From a virus, in the IMG/VR virus record IMGVR_UViG_3300020442_001467, positions 1 through 64,000 of that record: a stretch of DNA of 64,000 bases; one strand, 5' to 3'. The notes below the pieces were generated by a model. The model did no database searches and was not told where the DNA came from. It saw only the letters and a program-made list of their open reading frames with translations. Shown here piece after piece: positions 33,719-43,800 of the stretch; the first letter of the stretch is position 1, and every line of letters starts with the position of its first letter. Made by a program: the position numbers and the translations under genes.

Positions 33719-35155
33719 ATGCCATTAAGAAACGTACCAATTACATATACCCTTGATCAACAGCGCCAGGAGATCAATGCTCTTGCTGCTGATGTAAACG
33801 GGTTAGACGTTACCTTTGACGAGAAGGTGGATGATAGGGTTGCTGCCCTATTACAAGGTGGTGTGGGAACAGCGGTCACTTATGATGACGCCAACGGATC
33901 GTTAACAATCGATCTAGCATTCAACGAGTTTTCCACATCTTCGGTTCTGGAAGGCACCAACCTCTACTTCACAGATGCCAGAGCGAATGCTGCTATTGAC
34001 GCGAGAGTAAACCAGACATTTGTCAATAACCTGAATATCACAAATCTTGGTCCCCAAGATTCTATTACTCTATCTCTAGGTCAAACAACCAAGTATCTAA
34101 CTCCTCTAAACTACAACAACGTATCGTGGGACACTGCCTATGGATGGGGTGATCATGGTGCTGTTGGATATCTAACGAGTTACACAGAGAGTTCTACACT
34201 AAACGATGTAGTTGGACGAGGAGACACAACTGCCTCTAGTATTACTGTTGGTGGAGTGACTACAAACAGCGTCACCACAGCAACAGCATCAGCAAACTTG
34301 ACATTGACTGGAAACAATGTAGTTGTTCCATCTAACACCAGATTTGGTACTATTGCTACTGCACTGGCAAATGACTATGGTGTGCTTGTCGATAAAGATG
34401 GCGAAATTGTAATTAACCACGCACCAGGTTCTGGCGGTTTAACACTCAAGTCCAGTGGCAACACTACATTCAATATCGACGGCACTGGAAAAATTAATGG
34501 TGTTGTTAAGTTTGTAACTTCTGATGGCACCCCTGGGCAATCTCTAACCACTGACGGAAATGGTCAACTGTATTGGGGTGAAGGTGGTGGTGCTAATGTC
34601 GAAGTAGGTGACAACCCACCATCCAATGCCACCAGTGGAGATATGTGGTGGGAGAGTGATTCTGGTCGATTGAAAGTTTATTATGACAATGGAGCAAACC
34701 CAGCAGCATGGGTTGATGCATCTCCTCCTCTCGTAGTAGATTCTCCAAACTCGGCATTTAGAAATGCTGTTGGCGACTGTGATGCATCGTTTACTTTGGG
34801 TGGATCTGGAACATTGTTCACTGATGACAATGGAACGTTTAACGCGGGTATTACTGTATCAAACTTTAGCAGAGTTAGAATTAGCATTCTGTTTGGTAAA
34901 CTGAATGGTACTAACAATACCAGTGGACTTATTGCTCTCGAAAGAAGTGACGGATCTACACTGACAGAAATCTGTACAGTCGCTACAACAGATCCAAATA
35001 TTACTGGTATAACTCCACTTTACTTCGAGTTTGTTGACGAGCATGGTGGAACTACTGGCGACATCATGACATATCAAATTAGATTGAAGTCCCTGACTGC
35101 ATCTGGAAGTAGAACTGGTACTGAAACGTGTCAGTTATATGTTCAAGAAATTTGA
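33719..35155 (+). CDS. Tail fibre protein sharing the LRNVP adaptor (478 aa)
   Basis: The first 25 residues (PLRNVPITYTLDQQRQEINA) are nearly the same as those of the preceding fibre, which suggests attachment to the same site or a duplicated adaptor. The middle has TDARANAAIDARVNQTFV and WDTAYGWGDHGAVGYLT, common in phage fibres. The C-terminal half has GDNPPSNATSGDMWWESDSG and a beta-rich head. The distinct C-terminal head suggests alternative receptor binding. Confidence 0.75.
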   Translation: MPLRNVPITYTLDQQRQEINALAADVNGLDVTFDEKVDDRVAALLQGGVGTAVTYDDANGSLTIDLAFNEFSTSSVLEGTNLYFTDARANAAIDARVNQTFVNNLNITNLGPQDSITLSLGQTTKYLTPLNYNNVSWDTAYGWGDHGAVGYLTSYTESSTLNDVVGRGDTTASSITVGGVTTNSVTTATASANLTLTGNNVVVPSNTRFGTIATALANDYGVLVDKDGEIVINHAPGSGGLTLKSSGNTTFNIDGTGKINGVVKFVTSDGTPGQSLTTDGNGQLYWGEGGGANVEVGDNPPSNATSGDMWWESDSGRLKVYYDNGANPAAWVDASPPLVVDSPNSAFRNAVGDCDASFTLGGSGTLFTDDNGTFNAGITVSNFSRVRISILFGKLNGTNNTSGLIALERSDGSTLTEICTVATTDPNITGITPLYFEFVDEHGGTTGDIMTYQIRLKSLTASGSRTGTETCQLYVQEI

Positions 35156-35163
35156 AATAAATA
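35156..35163 (+). promoter_or_regulatory. Late promoter AATAAATA
   Basis: AATAAATA (7 of 8 to consensus) follows the previous stop directly and lies about 24 bases before the next ATG, with GGAGAG between. Confidence 0.55.
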
Positions 35164-35186
35164 ACTAAACGGAGAGATCTTAAGAA

Positions 35187-35828
35187 ATGGCAATTCTATT
35201 CCCAGATACCGCTGGACAAGCTACAGACGGTTCATTTACACATACCGAGGGTGGTCTTACTTGGATCTGGAATGGTAGCAGCTGGAAATCCAGTGGTGGA
35301 ACCCTTGATACATATCAACTACCAACTGCAAGCACAACTGTATTGGGTGGTGTAAAAGTAGATGGATCTACGGTCACTATCTCCAACGGTGTAATTAGCT
35401 CCGCTGGTGGCGGCGGTGGCGGTGGAGGTGGTGGCACCAGTCTTGGAACGAGACAAGACTTTAATGCCTCTACTACTTCCACACATGCCAATGATGTTGA
35501 CGAGAGTATTGTTATTACAGCATACAAGTCATATGCACTACTGAAGTTAAATGTATCTCACCCAGCATGGGTAAGAATTTACCCCACATCTGCTGCTCGT
35601 GCAGCGGATGCATCTAGAACTATTTCTGAAGATCCCACCCCTGGTTCTGGCGTAATTGCAGAAGCTATTACAACAGGAACCAATGAAGATGTTCTCTTCA
35701 CTCCTGCTTTGATTGGATTTAACGATGATGCTACGCCATCAACAAACGTTTATCTAGCAGTTATGAACAAGTCTGGAGGGCAACAAACCATCACTGTTGA
35801 AATGACTGTACTCCAACTAGAGGCATAA
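35187..35828 (+). CDS. Fibre-related protein with poly-glycine hinge (213 aa)
   Basis: The protein starts MAILFPDTAGQATDGSFTHT and contains GLTWIWNGSSWKSSGG, a strand pattern common at the base of phage fibres, then VLGGVKVDGSTVTISNGVIS. A run of ten Gly forms a flexible hinge near residues 74-83. The C-terminal ~120 residues are a beta-rich domain with WVRIYPTSAARAADASR. The function is likely a short fibre or adaptor. The stop is one base before the subtilase gene. Confidence 0.7.
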   Translation: MAILFPDTAGQATDGSFTHTEGGLTWIWNGSSWKSSGGTLDTYQLPTASTTVLGGVKVDGSTVTISNGVISSAGGGGGGGGGGTSLGTRQDFNASTTSTHANDVDESIVITAYKSYALLKLNVSHPAWVRIYPTSAARAADASRTISEDPTPGSGVIAEAITTGTNEDVLFTPALIGFNDDATPSTNVYLAVMNKSGGQQTITVEMTVLQLEA

Positions 35829-35829
35829 A

Positions 35830-38085
35830 ATGGAACTAGGCGGTTCAGCGGTATTAGTAGATGTAGTTCTTGTCGAAGGAACTGACAAGCAAGCATTTGT
35901 AGATAGTTTTGATGAGAATAAAGCAGAGTGGTGGAATATGCTTCCATCTATGCCTACCTTGCTTGTTATGCTTGTCGAAGGAGATTTCGTTGAGACTCTA
36001 GGAGCAGACCCAAGAGTTGTTTCTGCAACTGAAGTTCCACAATCATTTCCATGTACTCTCCCAGATAAGGAGAGCATGACAAAAAGATTTACTTCTTCCA
36101 CGAGTTCATCTTACAGAGCAGCATCTGGACTAGGAGAAGATAATTCTGGTCTTCAGTTTTACTTGGACACAGAACATATCGTTGCTACAGATCCTGGTGG
36201 AGAAATTCAAAAAATTGGTAGAGAAGTTGGTAGCACTAATGGTGACGACGCATACTTTGTTGATGGCACTTATACTTCTAGATGGACTGGAAAGAACGTC
36301 GATATCGTCACATTAGAATCTGGTAGTGGTGGAGACTGGTCTACTCACCAAGGTTTGCATGATGTACACCCAGACTTCCAAAAGTTACCAAGCGAAGATG
36401 ACTCTCATGCGAGAGTAGATCCTTATTGGTATCAGTGTACAGCACACCCCAATATGAAAAACACCATCACAGTTAATCCTGCTGATGGAACTAGAGAAGA
36501 ATATAACATTGCTGTAAGTTTTGGTGGTTCTGGCATCTACACTTTAAGTGGATCAGATAGAAATGGAACTGTTAATGGAAGCAATCCTCCACTAGTATTT
36601 CAGGAAGGGGATATTGTTACCTTCAGCGTATCTGCTTCTGGACACCCATTTGTAATCAGACTTGCTGATGGTGGATTAAACGTAACTGATGGCAGTGTAG
36701 ATAATCAAGGAGACGATTCTGGAGATGTTGTCTGGACTTTAAGAACATCATCTAGATTCATTCCAACGGATTGGCCAGATCTAGAAGCAGCTGCTAACAA
36801 CCAAGTAACATCTCAAGATGGTGGCAACAGTGGATTGACTAATCATGGCATTGGTGTATTGAGTGTTTCTGGTGGTACTATTTGTGGATTTGCAAAGAAA
36901 GCAAATCTCTATGCAATGTACCTAGTTACTGGTGACAGTCCAACGGAGTGTATTCAAGCATTGATTGATTGGCATAATGCCAAACCAAATAATCCAGAAA
37001 CTGGAGAGAAAAACCCCACTATCATGATTGCAGAATATCAGTATCTGCAAGACAGGAAACGTGCAATTCCAGTAGATTATGTTGACAGTATTGTCACGCC
37101 AAATGGAACTGTCAATAGACCTGCTGGTGGTTCTTGGGGATCTGATCTATCAGATTTCGTGAGGGCAAACATTATCCCATTCAAAGTCTACGATGCAACT
37201 AACGGCACCAGATGGTGTGTCGTGATGCCTACCCAGTATACATATAGTTCTTTACACACAGCACTAGAAACTGCTTGGAATAGTGGTATCGTCTGTGTTA
37301 ATGCCGCTGGTAATAATGGTGGAACATATACAAAGAGAGACGATTCTCAAGATGTATACATCACTGTAGATGAACCAACGCCATATGACATCACATTCAT
37401 CAGCTATGGAAGTAATAATAGTGCTTCTACTTCCAGCAGCACTTCTTGGTATCCTCACATAGCATATGGTCCACATGGAACTAATAACAATATTGATGTA
37501 GCAGCAGGATACAACTCGGAAGCAATGCCTGGTTGGGATGGATATTCAAACCGTGGACCTGGCATTACTGTTACTGGACTTGGAGCGAACACTTACAGCG
37601 CATATCAAAGTTCAACATATGGATCCCACAAGTGGGGTATGTTCTCTGGAACAAGTTGTGCAACACCAACTGTTGTAGGAAAAGTTGCCTGCCTGATGGA
37701 GAAGTATCAACACTATAACGGAACTTGGCCATCACCAAGCGTAACCAAGCAATTATTGGTTAGGGCAGCAAAGAATGTACTACGTAGTATCCCTTCAGGC
37801 GGAACCAGTTTCTCTTGGACTAATGTTCCTAGTGCTGGGGGCGCATCTCTATCCAACGCAATTTCTTTTGGAAACTGCTCCATTACAAATGGTAGTGGGA
37901 ATGGCGGATATAAGTATACAGAGGCAGCAGGAACACCTGGACTACGAGCATTCTTTGACGAACCAGACTTCTCTGGTCATAAATTAAAACTTAAAGGTAG
38001 AAGACCAGTTCAGGGAGCAACATACCCCAGAACACCTAATTCCATTGGAAGAACATCCATAACCTACCCAGAATTGATCGTCTAA
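35830..38085 (+). CDS. Virion subtilase-like (S8) protein with cupredoxin-like insertion (751 aa)
   Basis: The S8 family signatures are present for His339 (NHGIGVLSV), the oxyanion Asn495 (NAAGNNG) and Ser609 (FSGTSCATP). The catalytic Asp strand reads VDIVTLESG, so Glu163 occupies the Asp position. Between Glu163 and His339 lies a cupredoxin-like insertion in swapped order: the YWYQCTAHPNM strand (Cys203, His206, Met209) precedes GDIVTFSVSASGHPF (His272). There is no signal peptide. Its place among fibre genes indicates a virion-bound protease or a self-processing adhesin. Activity is uncertain because of the Asp-to-Glu change. Confidence 0.8.
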   Translation: MELGGSAVLVDVVLVEGTDKQAFVDSFDENKAEWWNMLPSMPTLLVMLVEGDFVETLGADPRVVSATEVPQSFPCTLPDKESMTKRFTSSTSSSYRAASGLGEDNSGLQFYLDTEHIVATDPGGEIQKIGREVGSTNGDDAYFVDGTYTSRWTGKNVDIVTLESGSGGDWSTHQGLHDVHPDFQKLPSEDDSHARVDPYWYQCTAHPNMKNTITVNPADGTREEYNIAVSFGGSGIYTLSGSDRNGTVNGSNPPLVFQEGDIVTFSVSASGHPFVIRLADGGLNVTDGSVDNQGDDSGDVVWTLRTSSRFIPTDWPDLEAAANNQVTSQDGGNSGLTNHGIGVLSVSGGTICGFAKKANLYAMYLVTGDSPTECIQALIDWHNAKPNNPETGEKNPTIMIAEYQYLQDRKRAIPVDYVDSIVTPNGTVNRPAGGSWGSDLSDFVRANIIPFKVYDATNGTRWCVVMPTQYTYSSLHTALETAWNSGIVCVNAAGNNGGTYTKRDDSQDVYITVDEPTPYDITFISYGSNNSASTSSSTSWYPHIAYGPHGTNNNIDVAAGYNSEAMPGWDGYSNRGPGITVTGLGANTYSAYQSSTYGSHKWGMFSGTSCATPTVVGKVACLMEKYQHYNGTWPSPSVTKQLLVRAAKNVLRSIPSGGTSFSWTNVPSAGGASLSNAISFGNCSITNGSGNGGYKYTEAAGTPGLRAFFDEPDFSGHKLKLKGRRPVQGATYPRTPNSIGRTSITYPELIV

Positions 38086-38088
38086 ATA
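38081..38088 (+). promoter_or_regulatory. Possible late promoter TCTAAATA
   Basis: TCTAAATA (7 of 8) overlaps the subtilase stop and lies about 22 bases upstream of the next ATG. It is weaker than other late promoters here. Confidence 0.4.
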
Positions 38089-38109
38089 TAGATACTTGTT
38101 ATACTCAAT

Positions 38110-38298
38110 ATGGATAATGCACAGTTGCGAGCTGAATTTGAAAAGCAGTTTGCAGACTATGATCTGAAAATCAGAAGAGGTGAAGAAGAACTTGCCAAGT
38201 TGCGTGAATATCGCACTAAACTAGAAGGCGGTTTGGAAGCACTTAACCTACTAGAAAAGGATACCGATGGCAGCGATACCAGTCAACATACTGATTGA
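38110..38298 (+). CDS. Coiled-coil small protein (62 aa)
   Basis: The 62-residue protein is almost entirely a charged helix (QLRAEFEKQFADYDLKIRRG, EELAKLREYRTKLEGGLEAL) followed by an acidic Ser/Asp/Thr tail. A coiled-coil connector or chaperone is plausible. The 3' end overlaps the next gene by 32 bases in a different frame. Confidence 0.65.
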   Translation: MDNAQLRAEFEKQFADYDLKIRRGEEELAKLREYRTKLEGGLEALNLLEKDTDGSDTSQHTD

Positions 38299-38599
38299 TA
38301 AAGGAGCAGACTTTGCCGTCACCTTCTTCATCACTAATAAAGACGGAACCCCACTAAACATGTCGGGGTATACTGGTGCTGCAGCGATGAAGAAGAGTTA
38401 TTCTGCAACTACTTCAGTCCCATTTACTCTAGATTTTGTCAACAGAACTACAGGGGAAATTGCTCTGACACTAACAGACACCGAGACCCTGGCATTAGAT
38501 CGTAGAAGATATGTCTATGACATTGTTCTCACAGATCCTAACGGATACAAGACCAGAGTAATTATGGGCAATGCCGAAGTAAGTCCTGGAGTTTCCTGA
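38267..38599 (+). CDS. BppU-like baseplate/fibre adaptor domain protein (110 aa)
   Basis: The protein (MAAIPVNILIDKGADFAVTF..) has an Ig-like beta pattern: strand, NKDGTPLNMSGYTGAAAMKK, FVNRTTGEIALTLTDTETLAL, RYVYDIVLTDPNGYKTRV and GNAEVSPG. This matches the N-terminal domain of BppU-type baseplate upper proteins and related adaptors in many phages. It overlaps the next gene by one base. The likely role is docking a fibre to the baseplate. Confidence 0.7.
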   Translation: MAAIPVNILIDKGADFAVTFFITNKDGTPLNMSGYTGAAAMKKSYSATTSVPFTLDFVNRTTGEIALTLTDTETLALDRRRYVYDIVLTDPNGYKTRVIMGNAEVSPGVS

Positions 38600-39318
38600 T
38601 GGCACAGTATAACGTCAGGGTTGGTAATAATGCATATCGTGTTGGTAAGCAGTTGCCAGCGCAACATAAACTTGACGTAAACTACCAGATTCCGTCAAAG
38701 TCAGTACAAAATTCAAATCTTCTGATTGAATCACTGGCATCACAGTTTGATGGAACACAAGACACATTCAATCTGCTCGTTAACGGAGAACCTTATACTC
38801 CACTTAACGAAGAACAAATCATGATTTCTGTTGGGGACGTTGTTCTGTCACCAGGAGTTGACTACATTGTATCTAACGACCAGATTGTTTTTAGTACGCC
38901 ACCATCTGCTGGTGTGCAATTCTTTGGAGTAGCATATGCTACTACAGCAGATTTAACCAGAACTCTTAACTATGTCATAGACAGTGGTTCTTTCCCCATG
39001 GGGAATGGTCCAAAAGGAACCATGACCGTTGACGTTACTGGAACTATCGAATCTTGGACCATCCTTGCTGATAGCGAGGGCAACATCGAAGTTGATATCG
39101 AGAAGTGCAGTTTTGCTGACTTCCCCAACTTTCAGTCTATTTGTGGCACTGAACGTCCTACCTTGGGATCCATAAATAACTTCACGGCTAGAAAAAACAA
39201 AGACGACAGTCTGTCCACCTGGAACACTACAGTGAACGCAGGAGACATTTTTCAGTTTAAGGTGAATTATTCGATCAATATTTCACGATGCATGGTCTCA
39301 TTAAAACTGAAACTATAA
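38599..39318 (+). CDS. Structural protein with DGxxLxPGxDY hairpin motif (239 aa)
   Basis: The protein (MAQYNVRVGNNAYRVGKQLP...) contains FDGTQDTFNLLVNGEPYTPL and VGDVVLSPGVDYIVSNDQIVFSTPPSAGVQF. The same beta-hairpin module is repeated in the 3031-residue giant protein, suggesting a shared fold at fibre or baseplate attachment points. The C-terminal part is beta-rich and has two Cys (residues about 174 and 193). The start overlaps the previous stop. A virion role is inferred from its module and position. Confidence 0.65.
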   Translation: MAQYNVRVGNNAYRVGKQLPAQHKLDVNYQIPSKSVQNSNLLIESLASQFDGTQDTFNLLVNGEPYTPLNEEQIMISVGDVVLSPGVDYIVSNDQIVFSTPPSAGVQFFGVAYATTADLTRTLNYVIDSGSFPMGNGPKGTMTVDVTGTIESWTILADSEGNIEVDIEKCSFADFPNFQSICGTERPTLGSINNFTARKNKDDSLSTWNTTVNAGDIFQFKVNYSINISRCMVSLKLKL

Positions 39319-39336
39319 ATAGTAACGATATAAATA
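39314..39336 (+). promoter_or_regulatory. Two tandem perfect late promoters TATAAATA
   Basis: TATAAATA occurs at 39314-39321 and again at 39329-39336. They overlap the previous stop and precede a structural gene that ends in a strong terminator. Two perfect elements are unusual and suggest very high late expression of that gene. Confidence 0.8.
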
Positions 39337-39370
39337 AATTTACACCGAGAGATAAACACGGAGAGTTTAC

Positions 39371-40798
39371 ATGGCACTGCTAGTAACCGACAACGGTGAA
39401 ATTGATTCTCTGCGTAATCTGCTGAATTATAATCAGGAGATTCCCAGGAACCTAATTCTTAAGTTGTTCACCACCAATACGTATCCTGCTGAAAGTGATA
39501 CACCTTCCCAAACCAGATATTATGAGCCTTACACCAACAACAATACGTTGGGTTATGGTTCTGCACCTGTAACTGGTTACCACCAAATTGAAAACAACAG
39601 AACTGATCAGAACTACTCTAACCAGTATGGCATTCTGTTGAACGGCAACCGTTGGACGATTGAAACCCTACAAGCTGCTGCAGTTGCTGCTGTACAAGGT
39701 AGTGGTACACAAGACGAATATACCATCACTGTTGCTGCTAACACTGGTATCAAAAAAGGCGACTATGTAACTGGCGGCGACGTTGGTACTGGTGCATATG
39801 TCGTTGACATCGACGGTCTAACTCTCCTCTTAAGCGTCAAGAATACTGGTACATTCTCCAACCAAAACCTAGACTTTGGTGCTGGTAGAACAACCGCTTC
39901 TTATCCAGAGCAAACCTTCACCTTCAGTGGCGCTGCTGGTGACGTTTATGGTTACATGCTTGTTCGTGCCAACAACATGCCTACCACTATTCATGGTGTA
40001 GCAGACGCTGCTACAGCATCCGCTGGAACAACTATCAGTAAGACTGGTGTTCGTGGTACTATCGGCAATGACTACATCGTCCTTGCTGCTGTTTCTAACA
40101 CTACCACCATCACTGGTACTTCTGGTGAATTTGAGGTAACTGTTGGTGCTACTTCGGGTCTTGCAGTTGGTCAGAGACTAACTGGTACTGGCGTTGCTGC
40201 TGGTGCAAGAATTGCTGGTATCGCAGGAACCACTGTTTATCTAGACAAAGCACTCACTGGTGCTGCTTCTGGCAACGGTGTATTCCAAGCAGAAGTCGGT
40301 GAAGATCTAACCGTGGGCATGGCAGTTTCCCAGACTGGTACTGCTGGTGTTGTCGGTGGTGCTCCTAACGGCATCGACGCTGCAACCATTATCACTGGTA
40401 TCGATCACGTCACTTATGACGATAATGGTTCTGAACTGCTAGGACAAGTTACTGTCTACCTGAACAACGTACTGATTGACAACATTCAGCCTTCTAACAA
40501 CAATGACGAGGTTGAGTTTGACTTCAGCAAGGTAACCGCAACTGCACACGGTCTTGTCAAAGGCGATGCAGTCTACATCGACCAGGGTACTGGCAACAGC
40601 ACCACAACTCCTGGCACATACACCGTATTCGATGTACTCGATGCCAACACCTTCACTACAACCAAGGCACTAGATGGCACTGGTGATCTAACACTTTACA
40701 GCGCAATCTTCTTCGCTGAAAGATTCACCAATGGTCCATACGCGATTCAAAACGCTGGTGACCAAATCAAAGTCACCCTGAACGTCAGCCTCGACTGA
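39371..40798 (+). CDS. Probable abundant virion protein (475 aa)
   Basis: The protein begins MALLVTDNGEIDSLRNLLNY and has NLILKLFTTNTYPAES then SYPEQTFTFSGAAGDVYGYML. That resembles a phage protein fold with an inserted, very Gly/Thr/Ala-rich beta section (TITVAANTGIKKGDYVTGG). It is isolated as a single unit: two tandem late promoters in front and a strong terminator after, the arrangement expected for a highly expressed structural protein. I do not recognise the family with certainty. Confidence 0.65.
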   Translation: MALLVTDNGEIDSLRNLLNYNQEIPRNLILKLFTTNTYPAESDTPSQTRYYEPYTNNNTLGYGSAPVTGYHQIENNRTDQNYSNQYGILLNGNRWTIETLQAAAVAAVQGSGTQDEYTITVAANTGIKKGDYVTGGDVGTGAYVVDIDGLTLLLSVKNTGTFSNQNLDFGAGRTTASYPEQTFTFSGAAGDVYGYMLVRANNMPTTIHGVADAATASAGTTISKTGVRGTIGNDYIVLAAVSNTTTITGTSGEFEVTVGATSGLAVGQRLTGTGVAAGARIAGIAGTTVYLDKALTGAASGNGVFQAEVGEDLTVGMAVSQTGTAGVVGGAPNGIDAATIITGIDHVTYDDNGSELLGQVTVYLNNVLIDNIQPSNNNDEVEFDFSKVTATAHGLVKGDAVYIDQGTGNSTTTPGTYTVFDVLDANTFTTTKALDGTGDLTLYSAIFFAERFTNGPYAIQNAGDQIKVTLNVSLD

Positions 40799-40824
40799 TA
40801 TTCTGAAATTGAGTTCTACATTAT

Positions 40825-40860
40825 GGGGGGATTGCTTCGCTGGCGATCCCCCTATTTTTT
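40825..40860 (+). terminator. Strong rho-independent terminator
   Basis: GGGGGATTGC pairs with GCGATCCCCC (one G-T wobble) around a 7-base loop, followed by TA and a run of T residues. It ends the transcription unit of the 475-residue protein and separates it from the giant repeat gene. Confidence 0.9.
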
Positions 40861-40877
40861 TAACTTGGCTGTAGTCT

Positions 40878-43800
40878 ATGGTATTCTCCTACGCTGGTAC
40901 TGGAAGAATGCCCCAGTTTGTTGCTGTGAAGGCACTGGGGTTAATTTCGTACAGCTATACATCAGCGATTGAGGAGCAGTTTTTATATCTAGATTTTGGT
41001 GCGCTGGGTCGTGCATACTGGGTAATTGCAGACCACGCAAGTAAAGTAATTGAAGATTACAAAGATGATCAAATAGTTGACTTGGTGGAGTCAGGCGGTC
41101 CCCTGAACCAAGTTGATTATGGATCTATCACAGAAGTAGAAGCATACGCCACGGATGACTGGGGCGAAATCACAGTCACAGCAAATATTCAGGCAATGGG
41201 TCGCACCCATTTCCACTCGCTCACCACCTGGTCTGTTATCAAGACTTGGGTTGGTTCTGGTACAGTATTCGAGTTCGGCGGATCCAGATACAGACTGGAT
41301 GCTCCATACATCGTTTCTGGAACACTGTGGGTTGCTGGCAATGCCAACACTCATTATGTACCTGCGATTGCTGCGGAGGGTCTACTACCCCTCCGTAGTG
41401 ACACTAAAATTGCTTATGCTCCTAACTGGAACGCATTCGGCACCCTGTTCAGCGGTAGCTTTACTGGAGAGGCTGTCGTCAAGGTATCCCCAGAGGATAG
41501 CAAGACATTATTTAACGTCCATGGTGATGCTGGTGTCAGCTTCAGACCCAACTGGGTTGGTTCTGGCGTCCTGTTTAACTTCAGCACCACTACCTTCAAA
41601 CAGACATACGATTATGTCGGTGAAGGAACTCTATTTGGTATCTCTTCTACAGAAGAAAAGGTTGTCTGGGATTACAACAATTCCAGCATCGATTACTTTA
41701 CCTATGAGAACTTCGGATCGGTTGCTGAATCACCAATCGAATCCATCACGATTCAGTCGATTGCTAATGAGACAATCCAGAGTCGTGCAAACGAAAGAAT
41801 TATTGATCTAGTTGTAGCTGGATCTACTTCTGGTGCATTCCTAGACTTTGGCAGTATCCTCACTGATGGTGAGCAGACTCCATCTACTGTCGGACTAGAT
41901 TGGGGTCACATTCTCACAAACCAGACGGATTATCCATTCGGTCTGTTCCCAATCAGTGGTACTGCCAAGCAAGTATTTACTCCCAACTTTGTTGGTTCTG
42001 GTGGACTGTTCGCATTCGTCAATGGTCGCGGCAGAACGAAACCCAGATGGATTGCCTTTGTCAACATCGGAATCTTTGGTGCATCGAAGACAAACTTCAG
42101 TCTTCTACACCAAGGTTCTGGTTCTCTATTCAGCATCAACAATGCAGAAGACAGCAGAGCATACGCTTATAACGGTTCTGGCGCTCTCTATGCCTTCTCT
42201 GGTGCCGCCGAGGCAGTTGGGTTCAACCCACCAGAAGATACCGCTCTACTGCCACTACAGGGCGCTGCGAAGGTGTCCTTCGCCCCCAACTGGGTTGCAG
42301 AAGGTACAGTCAAGGCAGAAGGCGCAGCAGTCGAGAGACAGACAGATCATTACAAAGGATCTGGAACTCTATTCAACTTCGAGACAGGGATCGAGAAAGT
42401 TGCATATCACTATAGCAGCACATCCAATGCTATCTTCCAGTATCGCAACTATGGATCTGTTGCTGATCAACCAATTGAATCTATTACGATTCAATCTATT
42501 GCTAATGAGACCATTGAAAGTCGTAAGGACGACAGAATTATTGACCTGGTAGTAGGTGGCACTACTTCTGGATCTTACCTGGATTATGGTCCAATTCTTA
42601 TCGATGGCGAGGACGCTCCAGAGACTGTTCGCGAAGACTATGGTTCCATCATGGAATCCATCTCTCGCTACGCAATGGGCGATCTGTTGGTACATGGTAC
42701 TGCAGCAGTCAGGAGAGAGTTCTCCTACGTTGGTAAAGGTGATCTGTTTGCCTTCGTCGAGGGTCGTGGTAGAACGAAACCCAGATGGATTGCCAATGTC
42801 AATATTGAGGTCCGTGGCGAGGGTCAAGATGCAGTCGTCAAACGCTTCGTTGGCGATGGTAATCTATTCAACTTCGAGAAAGCAGAAGAAAGGAGAACCT
42901 TCGGTTACGAAGTTCAAGGAACTCTCTTCACGTCTGGCGAAGCTGCTATCGCATTCGAGAGAGCACCATATCCTGCATATGTCCTCTTCGATGTTACTGG
43001 CAACACAAAAGTTGCATTCGTACCCAACTTCAATGGTTCTGGTGTTGCCAGTATCGATGTCGAGCACGTCGAAAGAACTACATTCAGCGAGGTTGGATCT
43101 GGTGTCCTCTTCGACATGGGCAACCTGGTCGAGAGAAGGACATACCACTACAGTCATACTTCCGACACTATATTCACTCCTCTGGATTATGGTTCGGTTG
43201 CTGCCAATCCAATCGACTCCATTACGATCCAGTCTATCGCTAATGATACGATTGAAAGTCGTAAGGACCAGAGAATTATTGATCTTGTAACTGGTGGTTC
43301 TACCTCTGGTTCTTACTTCGATTATGGAACTGTCAGTGACTTCTATCCATCTATCACGGATGACTATGAAGGTATCACAGAGACAGTCACCAGATATGCG
43401 ATGGGTGGTCCACAAATCAGTGGTGCTGCCGATGTCAACTTCAGACCTGTCTACATTGGTTCTGGAGACATTACTATCAATGTCAGCACTATCATCAGAG
43501 TGCTGCCCAGATGGATTGCCTTTGTACCCATCGAGTTTACAGGTGTTGCAACAGACACCTTCACCAAAGCATACAAAGGTTCTGGTATTCTTCCTCTACC
43601 TGTCAGCACGACAGATGCAAGAAGCTTTGCATACGAAGGCAAAGGAGAACTATTTGCTATCAACGGTGGGGAAGAAGCAGTCGCATTCGACTACCCACGT
43701 CAAGATCCTGTATTTACAATTACAGGCGAAGCAAAAGTTGCATTCGTACCCAACTTCAATGGTTCTGGTACAGCAACCCTTTCTGGTACACTCGTCGAGA

